Shown here one piece after another: positions 1 through 7,193 of a DNA stretch of 12,880 bases; positions within the stretch are counted from its first letter, which is position 1, and every line of letters begins with the position of its first letter. Position numbers and translations under genes: made by a program. The notes under the pieces were generated by a model that saw nothing but the letters and a program-made list of their open reading frames with translations, did not search any database and was not told the DNA's origin. Origin of the DNA: JAISXK01 sp031549625 (GTDB taxonomy: Bacteria > Bacillota > Clostridia > Christensenellales > CAG-138); NCBI GenBank assembly GCA_031549625.1, contig JAVBPK010000122.1, forward strand, positions 1 to 12,880. Direction: 5' to 3'.

Positions 1-134
1 GGTAACGGGGCGCCTTTTGTTCGGCTTGTGCAGGGACTGGCAGAGTCTTATTTACCCCAGCTTGCGGGAAACGCACGGCGTTTTGCTAATTCCACCGCTG
101 CGGCTGCGCCGCATCGGCGGGCAAAACACCACAA
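1..134. other. Left-edge stretch with no supported gene
   Basis: This stretch lies downstream of the minus-strand Na/Pi transporter and runs to the window edge. I see no convincing coding region: open frames here continue antisense into the transporter's PhoU-like domain and have no ribosome binding site. A small GC hairpin (TGCGGC/GCCGCA with a 3-base loop, near 103-117) is present, but no T-tract follows it on either strand, so I do not call a terminator. Confidence 0.4.
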
Positions 135-1754
135 TCATCCCACGCGCTTTTCCCCTGCCTGGGCTATATTCAGCGCGTGGTCGCTTACGCGTTCCAGGTC
201 TGTCAATATCTCCACGAATATCATGCCCGTATCCGCCGTGCATTTGTGCGCTTCCAAGCGGGCGATGTGGTTGTTTTGCAGGCGTTCCACTTTCTCGTCT
301 ATGCTTTCTTCCATATCGGAAATGCGCTCTATGGAATCCTTCTTGGGATTTTTAAAGAAAAGATAGCTGTCGTCTACCATTTCATACACCATGCTGGAAA
401 GCTGGCGCAGCTCGCCGATGGCTTCTTCGCTGAAGGCGGTGCCGCGATCGCGGCAAAAGCTGGCGTATTCCGCGATGTTTTCGGCGTGGTCGCCCATGCG
501 CTCTATATCGGATATCACATGATACATGGCGCTCATGCGGCGAGCATCGGCGCGGGCAAGTTCCATGGCGTTGATGTAAACGAGCACGCGCGTGATCTCC
601 TTATTCAAAAAGTCTATAATTTCTTCGTTATGATTGATTTTTTCTATATCATCCGTGCGCTTATCGAAGAAGGCTTCGAGTGCGGCGTGCAGGTTATCCC
701 GCGCCAGACTGAACATACGCTCGACTTCCGCGTTGATTTGGCCGATGGCCACGGTGGCGGCGCCAAAGCCGCCGCTAGTTTCTTTGATGTGTACGAACTG
801 CGGGCCCTGCTTTTCATCTTCGCCGGGGATGAGGGCGGTGGCGAGGCGGGCGAGCAGGCTGGAGCTCGGCAGAAGCAGCAGCGTTGTGGCAAGATTAAAC
901 AAGGTATGCGCGTTGGCTATCTGCGCTATGCCGTTGCCCGGTGTAATGCTTTCTATCCAGCTTACGACGGGCAAAAACTGAGCCGCGAGTATAAACAATA
1001 CCGTGCCCGTCACATTAAACAGCAAGTGTACCAGGGCGGTGCGTTTGGCGTTTTTGTTTCCGCCTATGGCGGCCATGATGGCCGCTATGGTGCAGCCAAT
1101 GTTTTGCCCGCAAATAACGTAAATCGCACTGTTAAGGCCGATCAGGCCCTGGCCCGCCATGGCCTGCAGCACACCCACCGAGGCGGAGCTGCTTTGAATA
1201 AGCAGCGTAAACAGAGCGCCTACGCCTACGCCGATCAGTGGGTTTGAAAAATTGGACATGACGTTGCGGAACCAGACTACCTCCCGCAGAGGCACCATGG
1301 CCGCGCTCATCATGCTCATGCCCATAAACAGCACGCCGAGGCCGGCCAAAACCTGGCCGGCATACCGCGCCGCCGGTTTGCGGATAAACAGAAACAATAC
1401 AACGCCCACAAACGCGATGACCGGCGCAATCGCGGTAAAATTCAGCGCGATCAGCTGGCCGGTGACGGTCGTACCGATGTTTGCGCCCATAATAACGCCG
1501 ATGGCCCGCGAAAAATCAAGCAGACCCAGGTTTACAAAGTTTACCGTCATGGCCGTCATGGCGTTGGAGCTTTGTATAAGCGCTGTTAGGGAAAGGCCCA
1601 CCAGCATGGCTAAAAAGCGGTTCCGGGTCAACCGTTCCAGTATGGATTTCAGCTTGTGCCCTGCCAGGCGTTCCAGGCCTTCGCCCATCAGGCGTATGCC
1701 ATACAGGAACAGCGCCAGCCCGCCCAACAGGCCGAATATATCACTTGCTTGCAT
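135..1754 (-). CDS. Na/Pi cotransporter family protein with C-terminal PhoU-like domain
   Basis: This is a 539-residue inner-membrane protein of the NptA/PNaS family, expected to move inorganic phosphate with sodium, in or out. The N-terminal two thirds (about 1-315) is strongly hydrophobic and holds the family's inverted repeat, with the two QSS motifs at 61-65 (QSSNA) and 187-191 (QSSSA). The cytoplasmic part (about 340-539) resembles PhoU, with paired helix motifs IERMGDHAENIAE near 417-429 and LERVSDHALNIAQ near 520-532. I chose the ATG at 1754 because AAAGGAGAC lies just upstream of it; an in-frame ATG at 1775 would put that ribosome binding site inside the gene. The gene diverges from glnN. 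Whether this member imports, exports or mainly regulates phosphate cannot be told from sequence. The family call is secure. Confidence 0.93.
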   Translation of the reverse strand: MQASDIFGLLGGLALFLYGIRLMGEGLERLAGHKLKSILERLTRNRFLAMLVGLSLTALIQSSNAMTAMTVNFVNLGLLDFSRAIGVIMGANIGTTVTGQLIALNFTAIAPVIAFVGVVLFLFIRKPAARYAGQVLAGLGVLFMGMSMMSAAMVPLREVVWFRNVMSNFSNPLIGVGVGALFTLLIQSSSASVGVLQAMAGQGLIGLNSAIYVICGQNIGCTIAAIMAAIGGNKNAKRTALVHLLFNVTGTVLFILAAQFLPVVSWIESITPGNGIAQIANAHTLFNLATTLLLLPSSSLLARLATALIPGEDEKQGPQFVHIKETSGGFGAATVAIGQINAEVERMFSLARDNLHAALEAFFDKRTDDIEKINHNEEIIDFLNKEITRVLVYINAMELARADARRMSAMYHVISDIERMGDHAENIAEYASFCRDRGTAFSEEAIGELRQLSSMVYEMVDDSYLFFKNPKKDSIERISDMEESIDEKVERLQNNHIARLEAHKCTADTGMIFVEILTDLERVSDHALNIAQAGEKRVG

Positions 1755-1803
1755 TTCGTCTCCTTTGGTTTTCAAATTGCGGCCGAAACAACCACTATGG
1801 CAG

Positions 1804-1835
1804 AGTATATCAGCGCAATGTTAAGAGCGCGTTAA
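1804..1835 (-). promoter_or_regulatory. Candidate promoter with PhoP-box-like direct repeat for the Na/Pi gene
   Basis: Read on the minus strand, there is a TATACT -10-like box (1804-1809) about 50 bases before the start codon, with no good -35 hexamer. Upstream lie two hexamers, TTAACA (1819-1824) and TTAACG (1830-1835), in the same orientation and 11 bases apart start to start. Phosphate-responsive PhoP boxes in Firmicutes are built of TTAACA-like hexamers at about this spacing and replace a poor -35, and the downstream gene is a phosphate transporter. Only two repeats are visible, so chance is possible. A second -10-like TATAAT (1905-1910, minus) also lacks a -35. Confidence 0.4.
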
Positions 1836-1908
1836 GCGCGGAAAAGATATTTTTTTCACAGGCAGGATAAAGCGGGGGCAGCCAGTAAACAAAACTTGCA
1901 GGCTATTA

Positions 1909-1930
1909 TATTGGAAAGTATCCCCCAATA
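1909..1930. repeat. Short inverted repeat upstream of the glnN promoter
   Basis: TATTGG (1909-1914) and CCAATA (1925-1930) form a perfect 6-base inverted repeat with a 10-base spacer. It ends 6 bases before the glnN -35 box, a position where an activator or repressor could bind. It does not match the GlnR consensus I know (TGTNA-N7-TNACA). The arms are short, so an operator role is only a guess. Confidence 0.3.
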
Positions 1931-1936
1931 TCCGTT

Positions 1937-1966
1937 TTGACATCCGTCACGGCGTTATGTTATCGT
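1937..1966 (+). promoter_or_regulatory. Probable sigma-A-type promoter of glnN
   Basis: A perfect -35 TTGACA (1937-1942) is followed after 18 bases by TATCGT (1961-1966), preceded by TG at 1958-1959 as in extended -10 promoters. The -10 box matches consensus at four of six positions. The predicted transcript start is about 30 bases before the ribosome binding site of glnN. Confidence 0.55.
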
Positions 1967-2006
1967 AAGAGAATAGCCATTCATAATAAGGAAGGGGTAT
2001 CATGCC

Positions 2007-4121
2007 ATGGAAAACAGCAATCCGTTTGAAAGCTTTGGCTGCGATACATTCGATGACGCAACGATGCGAGCCTGTCTGGAGCCCGCCGTATATGACGCGC
2101 TGCAAAACATCATCGAAACAGACGCCGCGCTCACCATAGAAATCGCTTCTGCCGTGGCCGCGGCAATGAAAGAATGGGCGCTGAACAAGGGAGCCACGCA
2201 TTATACGCACTGGTTCCAGCCGATGACAGGTTCCACGGCGGAAAAACATGATTCCTTCCTGCAAAAAACAAATTTCTTTGCCGCGCCTATTTTAAAGTTT
2301 TCCGGCAAGTCGCTGATAAAGGGCGAGGCGGACGGTTCCAGCTTCCCTTCGGGCGGCTTGCGGGCCACGTTTGAGGCGCGCGGCTACACCACATGGGACT
2401 GTACGAGTCCTGCGTTTGTGAAGCGTGATTCCAACGGCGGCGCGATACTGTGCGTGCCGACCGCGTTTTGCGCGTTTTCCGGCGAAGCGCTGGACGAAAA
2501 AACGCCGCTGCTGCGCTCCATGGATGCGCTGAACCGCGAAGCGGTGCGGCTGCTGCATCTGTTGGGCGAAACGGATGTGCGCCGGGTTATCCCCACGGTG
2601 GGCGGCGAGCAGGAATACTTCCTTGTGGACAAACGCCATTTCCTAAAGCGGAAAGACTTGGTTTACACGGGCCGCACGCTTTTCGGCGCCCCCCCCGCAA
2701 AAGGGCAGGAGCTGGCCGATCAATACTATGCCGCCACGCCCGACCGCGTTGCCGCCTTTATGCATGAGCTGGATGAAACGCTTTGGCGTTTGGGTGTGCC
2801 CGCCAAAACCGAACACAACGAAGCCGCGCCCGCGCAATACGAGCTGGCCCCGTTATACGCTTCGGCAAACGTAGCCACAGATCATAACCAGATCATCATG
2901 GAACAGATGCGCCGCATAGCGGAACGCCATGGTTTTACTTGCCTGCTGCATGAAAAACCGTTCGCGAACGTAAACGGCAGCGGCAAGCACAACAACTGGA
3001 GCCTGGCCACCGATACCGGCAAGAACCTGCTGAAGCCCGGCAAAGGCGAAAGCGACAAGCGTGTGTTTTACACATTGGTTGTGGCCATCATTGCCGCCGT
3101 GGACGAATACGCAAACGCGCTGCGCATGTCCTGCGCCACGCTGGGCAACGAATACCGGCTGGGCGGGTTTGAAGCGCCGTCACCCATACTTTCTGTTTAT
3201 ACGGGCCCGGCGTTGCTTGAAGAGCTGCTCACTTTGGCCGCAGGAGACGCCACCGGCACCCGTGAAACCGAACACATGGATATCGGCGTCTCTACTTTGG
3301 CCATTCTGCATAAAGATGATACCGACCGCAACAGAACCTCCCCCTTCGCCTTTACGGGCGATAAATTTGAGTTTCGCATGGTCGGCGCATCCCAGTCTTT
3401 GGGCATGCCAAACACAACACTGAACACGATTACCGCTGAAATGTTCGCCCGCATAGCGGATGAGCTGGAGGCCGCAAGCGACAAAGAAAGCTGCCGCAGG
3501 CACCTCATGGCAAAGCTGATGCAAAAGCACAGCCGCGTCATATTCAACGGCAACAATTATACCGAGGTTTGGGAGAGCGAAGCGAAAAATCGCGGGCTGC
3601 CAAACATCAAATCCACCGTGGACGCCATCGACGTCATGGGCGACGAAGCCGTCGTGAACGTATTTGAGCGCCACCATGTCCTCAGCCGCAATGAGCTGCT
3701 GGCAAGAAAAGACATTGCTTTCTGGAAATTTGCCCAGCTTGCCCATATCGAGGCTTCCACGATGCTGAAAATCTCAAGACAGAAGATACTTCCTGCTTGT
3801 ATTCGCTATTCTGGAGAACTCGCCCGCGCTTGCAACGAAGCCGCGCAGGCACAAGCGCCCGTACAGGCGCATCGCCGTGTGCTGAATGCCTTGTGTGAAC
3901 GTATTCAGCTGTTTGATGAACGCATCGAGCTGCTTTCCGGGGCTTTGCTGCAGGCCGACAGCAGCGGAGCGGAATCCGCGGCGCGCGCGCGCGCCATCAG
4001 CCGGAATGTGCTGCCCGCCATGCTGGAGCTGCGGGCCGCCGCCGACGCGCTGGAGCGCGTTATGGACAAGGAATACTGGCCGCTGCCAAGCTATGGCGAG
4101 ATGCTGTTCCATATCGTGTAG
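2007..4121 (+). CDS. glnN: Glutamine synthetase type III
   Basis: This 704-residue cytoplasmic enzyme makes glutamine from glutamate, ammonium and ATP. Its length and motifs are those of type III glutamine synthetase, a dodecamer found in Bacteroidetes, Clostridia and cyanobacteria. Visible marks are THYTHWFQPMTGSTAEKHDS (64-83), VGGEQEYFLVD (198-208, metal-binding glutamates), KTEHNEAAPAQYELAP (267-282) and NGSGKHNNWS (323-332). The ATG at 2007 is preceded by AAGGAAGGGG ending 8 bases upstream. Another ATG at 2002 is out of frame and is ignored. A run of eight C lies inside the gene at 2689-2696 (coding Ala-Pro-Pro) with the frame intact. The gene stands alone between its own promoter and a strong terminator, and the neighbouring transporter diverges from it. 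No GlnR site was recognised. The function is well supported by whole-length similarity to the family. Confidence 0.96.
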   Translation: MENSNPFESFGCDTFDDATMRACLEPAVYDALQNIIETDAALTIEIASAVAAAMKEWALNKGATHYTHWFQPMTGSTAEKHDSFLQKTNFFAAPILKFSGKSLIKGEADGSSFPSGGLRATFEARGYTTWDCTSPAFVKRDSNGGAILCVPTAFCAFSGEALDEKTPLLRSMDALNREAVRLLHLLGETDVRRVIPTVGGEQEYFLVDKRHFLKRKDLVYTGRTLFGAPPAKGQELADQYYAATPDRVAAFMHELDETLWRLGVPAKTEHNEAAPAQYELAPLYASANVATDHNQIIMEQMRRIAERHGFTCLLHEKPFANVNGSGKHNNWSLATDTGKNLLKPGKGESDKRVFYTLVVAIIAAVDEYANALRMSCATLGNEYRLGGFEAPSPILSVYTGPALLEELLTLAAGDATGTRETEHMDIGVSTLAILHKDDTDRNRTSPFAFTGDKFEFRMVGASQSLGMPNTTLNTITAEMFARIADELEAASDKESCRRHLMAKLMQKHSRVIFNGNNYTEVWESEAKNRGLPNIKSTVDAIDVMGDEAVVNVFERHHVLSRNELLARKDIAFWKFAQLAHIEASTMLKISRQKILPACIRYSGELARACNEAAQAQAPVQAHRRVLNALCERIQLFDERIELLSGALLQADSSGAESAARARAISRNVLPAMLELRAAADALERVMDKEYWPLPSYGEMLFHIV

Positions 4122-4164
4122 CTGTTATTACGGTAAAAATAGACTGATTAAGCGTGTGATGCGC

Positions 4165-4209
4165 AGAGGGAACGATGCAGCCAATCCCCATCGTTCCCTC
4201 TCTTGTTTT
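4165..4209 (+). terminator. Rho-independent terminator of glnN
   Basis: A perfect 13-base stem (AGAGGGAACGATG at 4165-4177 with its complement at 4189-4201) and an 11-base loop is followed by CTTGTTTT. It sits 43 bases after the glnN stop codon. On the minus strand the hairpin has no T-tract, so it probably does not serve the DUF488 gene. Confidence 0.9.
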
Positions 4210-4238
4210 ACATGTTATAAAAATCGTCAATTTTTTGA

Positions 4239-4251
4239 AAATCCAAAATAA
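4239..4251. repeat. AT-rich 13-base direct repeat, copy 1
   Basis: AAATCCAAAATAA occurs here and again at 4801-4813. The two copies bracket the DUF488 gene exactly. The second copy forms one arm of the large inverted repeat at 4763-4840, while this copy lies in an AT-rich stretch with no long hairpin. Such AT-rich words can recur by chance. Confidence 0.35.
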
Positions 4252-4260
4252 ACGAATTTG

Positions 4261-4701
4261 CTAAATATGCACGATTTCGAGTGCTTTTTGTTCTTTTTGC
4301 AGCAAATCGGCGAGTACGCCGCGGTGGCAATGCTTTGCCTCCGGCTCGCTGCAAAGCAGGCAGGCGCGTTCGAATTCGCCATACCGCTGCGCAAAGGTTT
4401 TGCAGCTGCCGCGCTCGGCCATCAAAGCGGCATACCGGTCGCGGAAGTCCTCATCGGAGATGGTTTTTTGCCGGTAGCTTTCCATCAGTTCCTTTGTGGG
4501 GGTAAATTCCGTGGCATGGCGATACTCGCAGCCACACAGTTCCTTTAAAAAATAGGCGAGATCGCCGCCCTTGGTAAAGCCCGCAAGCTGGGAGGCATTG
4601 TTCAGGCGGATATCTACCAGCAGCCGTATATCGTGCGCTTTGATAAGGCCAAAGAATTGTTCCGCTGATTTTTGGGTGAAGCCGATGGTGTACAGGCGCA
4701 T
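4261..4701 (-). CDS. DUF488 family protein
   Basis: This 146-residue soluble protein belongs to the DUF488 family, whose biochemical role is not established. Family marks are the start MRLYTIGFT (1-9), the LLVDIRLNN segment (27-35), and the C-terminal cysteine/histidine stretch CSEPEAKHCHR (117-127), which corresponds to the conserved C-x(n)-CHR of the family. Length is close to the usual 120-180 residues. The ATG at 4701 has a perfect AGGAGG with a 9-base spacer. The gene lies downstream of dapL on the same strand but is separated from it by a strong hairpin, so it is probably transcribed on its own; no clear promoter was found in the short upstream gap. AT-rich repeats flank it on both sides, which may hint at insertion as a unit. 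No signal peptide or membrane segment is seen. Confidence 0.88.
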   Translation of the reverse strand: MRLYTIGFTQKSAEQFFGLIKAHDIRLLVDIRLNNASQLAGFTKGGDLAYFLKELCGCEYRHATEFTPTKELMESYRQKTISDEDFRDRYAALMAERGSCKTFAQRYGEFERACLLCSEPEAKHCHRGVLADLLQKEQKALEIVHI

Positions 4702-4762
4702 AAGAATGATCCTCCTGCCCTTATATCGTAATTACGGGTTTGGCCGACAGAACAAAAGAGGC

Positions 4763-4840
4763 AAAAAACACGTCAAATCGTAATGTTATTCCTATTTTGG
4801 AAATCCAAAATAAGAATAATCGATATTTGACGCGTTTTTT
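4763..4840 (-). terminator. Long AT-rich inverted repeat, probable dapL terminator
   Basis: Arms 4763-4801 and 4804-4840 pair imperfectly. The outer block (4763-4778 with 4825-4840, containing CGTCAAAT/ATTTGACG) has one mismatch in 16 pairs. The inner block (4786-4801 with 4804-4819) also has one mismatch in 16. An unequal internal loop of 7 and 5 bases separates the blocks. Read on minus, it starts 3 bases after the dapL stop and ends in TTTTTT, as a terminator should. The + strand also ends in six T, so it would work both ways. It is much longer than most terminators. Confidence 0.7.
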
Positions 4841-4843
4841 GGT

Positions 4844-6061
4844 TTATCGGGAAATTCGCTGCATAGCGCGCTCGGTATTTTCACGCGAGGCAAAGGCGGT
4901 CATGCGGAAGTATCCCTCGCCGGCGGCGCCAAAGCCCGCGCCGGGCGTGCCCACGATTTGCTTTGTGCTGAGCAGCTCGTCAAAGAATGCCCAGCTGTCG
5001 CCGCCGGGAACCTTCAGCCAGATATACGGGGCGTTTTTGCCGCCATAAACGGTATATCCCGCGCTTTCCAAATTTGTGCGTATAATATCGGCGTTTTCCA
5101 TATAGAAGCGCGCGATATCGAGTATTTGTGCGCGGCCTTCCGGGGAATACACGGCCTCGGCGGCGCGCTGCGTGGGGTACGATACGCCGTTGAATCGCGT
5201 GCTGTGGCGCCTGTTCCACATGGCGTTCAGGTTTACGTCCCTGCCGCAGTCGTCTTTACAGGCAAGCGTTTTCGGCACGACGGCATAGGCGCAGCGCAGG
5301 CCGGTAAAGCCGGCGGTCTTGCTAAAGGAACGGAATTCGATGGCGCATTCCCTGGCGCCCTCTATTTCATATATGCTGTGCGGCGAGTCCGGCTCGGAAA
5401 TAAACACTTCGTAGGCCGAATCGTACAGCAGCAACGTTCCGTTTTTGCGGGCGTAGTCCACAAATGTTTTCAGCTGCGCTTTTGTGATAGCCATGCCTGT
5501 AGGGTTGTTTGGGTAGCAAAGATAGATGACGTCCACCGGCTCTTTCGGCAGCGGGGGGATGAAACCGTTCTGTTCCAGGCAGGGCAAGTACACGATGTTT
5601 TCATACTTGCCGCCGGCAAAGCGCCCGGCATGGCCCGCCATGACGTTTGTATCCACATATACGGGGTAAACAGGATCCATCACGGCCACGACCGTGCCCT
5701 TGCCAAACAGTTCCTGGATGCCGCCCACATCGCACTTGGCGCCGTCGGAAACGAAGATTTCGTCCGCAGTGATGTCAATATTGCGCGCGGCATAGTCGCC
5801 CGCCGCAATGGCATCGCGCAAAAAGGCGTAGCCTTGTTCGGGGCCATACCCACGGAAGGTTTCCGCCACGGCCATTTCGTCCACGGCTTTGTGCAGCGCG
5901 GCGATAACGGCGGGCACAAGCGGCCTTGTCACATCGCCAATGCCCATGCGGATGATGTCTGCGGCGGGATTGTCCTGCTGGTATTTCGCGGCGCGCCGCG
6001 CAACTTCGCTAAACAGGTAGTTGCCCTGTAGTTCTCCGTAGTAACCGTTTGCCTGAAACAT
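4844..6061 (-). CDS. dapL: LL-diaminopimelate aminotransferase
   Basis: This 405-residue PLP-dependent class I/II aminotransferase converts tetrahydrodipicolinate plus glutamate directly to LL-diaminopimelate, the short route to meso-diaminopimelate for peptidoglycan and lysine. The fold-type I marks are in order: DGAKCDVG (106-113), YPNNPTG (183-189), YDSAYEVF (213-220), the Schiff-base lysine K248 in SFSKTAGFTG (245-254), and the carboxylate-binding arginine R386 in GEGYFR (381-386). The start MFQANGYYGELQGNYLF fits the family's N-terminus. The length is the usual 400-410. GAGG lies 7 bases before the ATG at 6061, and an extended -10 promoter lies further upstream. No other lysine genes are nearby. 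A generic aminotransferase is the only alternative, but the N-terminal signature and length favour DapL. Confidence 0.93.
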   Translation of the reverse strand: MFQANGYYGELQGNYLFSEVARRAAKYQQDNPAADIIRMGIGDVTRPLVPAVIAALHKAVDEMAVAETFRGYGPEQGYAFLRDAIAAGDYAARNIDITADEIFVSDGAKCDVGGIQELFGKGTVVAVMDPVYPVYVDTNVMAGHAGRFAGGKYENIVYLPCLEQNGFIPPLPKEPVDVIYLCYPNNPTGMAITKAQLKTFVDYARKNGTLLLYDSAYEVFISEPDSPHSIYEIEGARECAIEFRSFSKTAGFTGLRCAYAVVPKTLACKDDCGRDVNLNAMWNRRHSTRFNGVSYPTQRAAEAVYSPEGRAQILDIARFYMENADIIRTNLESAGYTVYGGKNAPYIWLKVPGGDSWAFFDELLSTKQIVGTPGAGFGAAGEGYFRMTAFASRENTERAMQRISR

Positions 6062-6098
6062 GGACTGGCCTCGCTTTCATTCTTAAAAATTCGCATTC

Positions 6099-6127
6099 AT
6101 TATAACATACTTTTTGGAAAGTGTGGC
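6099..6127 (-). promoter_or_regulatory. Extended -10 promoter of dapL
   Basis: On the minus strand a perfect TATAAT (6099-6104) is preceded by TGT (6105-6107), an extended -10. The -35 position (6122-6127, GCCACA) matches only weakly. It lies 38 bases before the dapL start codon, with the ribosome binding site between. Confidence 0.6.
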
Positions 6128-6198
6128 TATTTTGGCTCGGCAGCCACTGCTGAATTTTGCCAACAAAAGGGCAAAAACGTAAAGAATCTCCGTTTTTA

Positions 6199-6227
6199 TT
6201 GGCATTGCGGCGGGGATAAGCTATAAT
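6199..6227 (+). promoter_or_regulatory. Strong sigma-A-type promoter of the ecf-truA operon
   Basis: TTGGCA (6199-6204, five of six to consensus) and a perfect TATAAT (6222-6227) are exactly 17 bases apart. The expected start point, near 6234, coincides with the first base of a hairpin-rich leader that runs to the ecfA1 ribosome binding site. It diverges from the dapL promoter about 70 bases away. Confidence 0.75.
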
Positions 6228-6233
6228 AAGTAA

Positions 6234-6318
6234 TTGCCCCGGCAAAAGAGGCCGTAAAAACGGCCGCCTTGGGCAAAACCGGTAAGTATGTACGAGCAGC
6301 CCCGCGTTTGCGGCGGCT
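6234..6318 (+). promoter_or_regulatory. Structured 5' leader of the ecf operon
   Basis: The leader can form nested stems at its 5' end: an outer TTGCCC/GGGCAA pair (6234-6239 with 6271-6276) enclosing GGCCGT-AAAA-ACGGCC (6250-6265). A separate GC-rich hairpin (6298-6305 with 6310-6318, eight pairs, one bulged C, GTTT loop) ends four bases before the purine-rich ribosome binding site of ecfA1. I recognise no known riboswitch class. It may simply protect the mRNA or tune translation. Confidence 0.45.
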
Positions 6319-6340
6319 ATCGAGAAGAGGAAGAAAAGCA

Positions 6341-7192
6341 ATGATCGAAATCCGTGGCGTTGGCTACGTATACGAATCCGCCACACGGCCTGCGCTTTCC
6401 GAGCTGACGTTCACCATAGAACGCGGTGAAATGGTGGCCATTGTCGGGCATAACGGTTCGGGAAAAAGCACGCTGGCAAAGCTTTTAAACGGGCTGCTGC
6501 TCCCCAGTGAGGGCGATGTGCTCGTCGAAGGGCTGAATACCAAGGACGAAAGCAAGCTGCTGGATATCCGCCAGCGCGTGGGTATGGTGTTTCAAAATCC
6601 GGATAACCAGCTCGTGACCACCGTTGTGGAAGAGGACGTGGCCTTTGGGCCGGAAAGCCTGGGCGTGCCGCCGCAGGAAATTCGAAAGCGGGTCGATTCG
6701 TCGCTGAAGGAGGTCAATATGACGGCCTTTGCAGCCCATGCGCCCCATATGCTGTCCGGCGGGCAAAAGCAGCGCGTAGCCATCGCGGGCATGCTGGCCA
6801 TGCAGCCGCAAGTACTCGTGCTGGACGAGGCCACAGCCATGCTCGACCCGGAAGGACAGCAGGAAGTGCTGGGAATCGTACGCAGGCTAAACCGGGAAAT
6901 GCATATGACCGTCATCATGATAACCCAATTAATGGAAGAAGCCGCGCTGTGCGACCGCGTCGTCGTGCTGTCGCAGGGCATGCTGCTGGCGGATGGCGAT
7001 CCGAAAACGGTGTTCCGCAGCGGCGAAGCCTTGCGCGCCGCCCGCCTGGACGTCCCTGCCACCGTGCGCATGCGCGACGCGCTGGCGCAAAGCGGCGTTT
7101 CGCTTTCAGGCGAACCCATCACCATCGAAGAACTTACGGACGCGATTGCCGGCGCCGCAAAAGCGCGCGGAAGCGCCGGAAAGAGAGCGTAG
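6341..7192 (+). CDS. ecfA1: Energy-coupling factor transporter ATPase EcfA1
   Basis: This 283-residue cytoplasmic ATPase is half of the ATP-driven motor of ECF importers, which take up vitamins and metal ions through separate S-components. Visible parts are Walker A GHNGSGKST (36-44), Q-loop FQNPDNQ (84-90), signature LSGGQKQRVAIA (138-149) and Walker B VLVLDEATAMLDP (158-170) with the catalytic glutamate present. The switch histidine expected in ITH-x-x-EE is replaced by glutamine (Q196, codon CAA), which is unusual. The ATG at 6341 follows GAAGAGGAAG with good spacing; an upstream in-frame TTG at 6269 lies in the hairpin leader and lacks a ribosome binding site. It is the first gene of the operon and is followed one base later by ecfA2. 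EcfA1 is assigned over EcfA2 by gene order and sequence character. Confidence 0.94.
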   Translation: MIEIRGVGYVYESATRPALSELTFTIERGEMVAIVGHNGSGKSTLAKLLNGLLLPSEGDVLVEGLNTKDESKLLDIRQRVGMVFQNPDNQLVTTVVEEDVAFGPESLGVPPQEIRKRVDSSLKEVNMTAFAAHAPHMLSGGQKQRVAIAGMLAMQPQVLVLDEATAMLDPEGQQEVLGIVRRLNREMHMTVIMITQLMEEAALCDRVVVLSQGMLLADGDPKTVFRSGEALRAARLDVPATVRMRDALAQSGVSLSGEPITIEELTDAIAGAAKARGSAGKRA

Positions 7193-7193
7193 C

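Noticed and set aside
177..1247. Long plus-strand open frame opposite the Na/Pi transporter
   Set aside because: It is the antisense shadow of a strongly supported gene, has no ribosome binding site and resembles no protein I know.
2002..2004. ATG just upstream of the glnN start
   Set aside because: It is out of frame with the enzyme and would open only a short unrelated frame; the ATG at 2007 is better placed for the ribosome binding site and gives the full protein.
3977..3994. Alternating CG run in glnN, possible Z-DNA
   Set aside because: It codes for an Ala-Arg-rich stretch in frame, and the GC-rich third positions of the gene explain it.
4958..6031. Long plus-strand open frame opposite dapL
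   Set aside because: Antisense shadow created by codon bias in dapL; composition rich in Gly, Ala, Val and His with no domain and no ribosome binding site.
6269..6340. N-terminal extension of EcfA1 from a TTG at 6269
   Set aside because: The added residues are basic and unlike the family, the TTG lies within the leader hairpin, and a good ribosome binding site precedes 6341.
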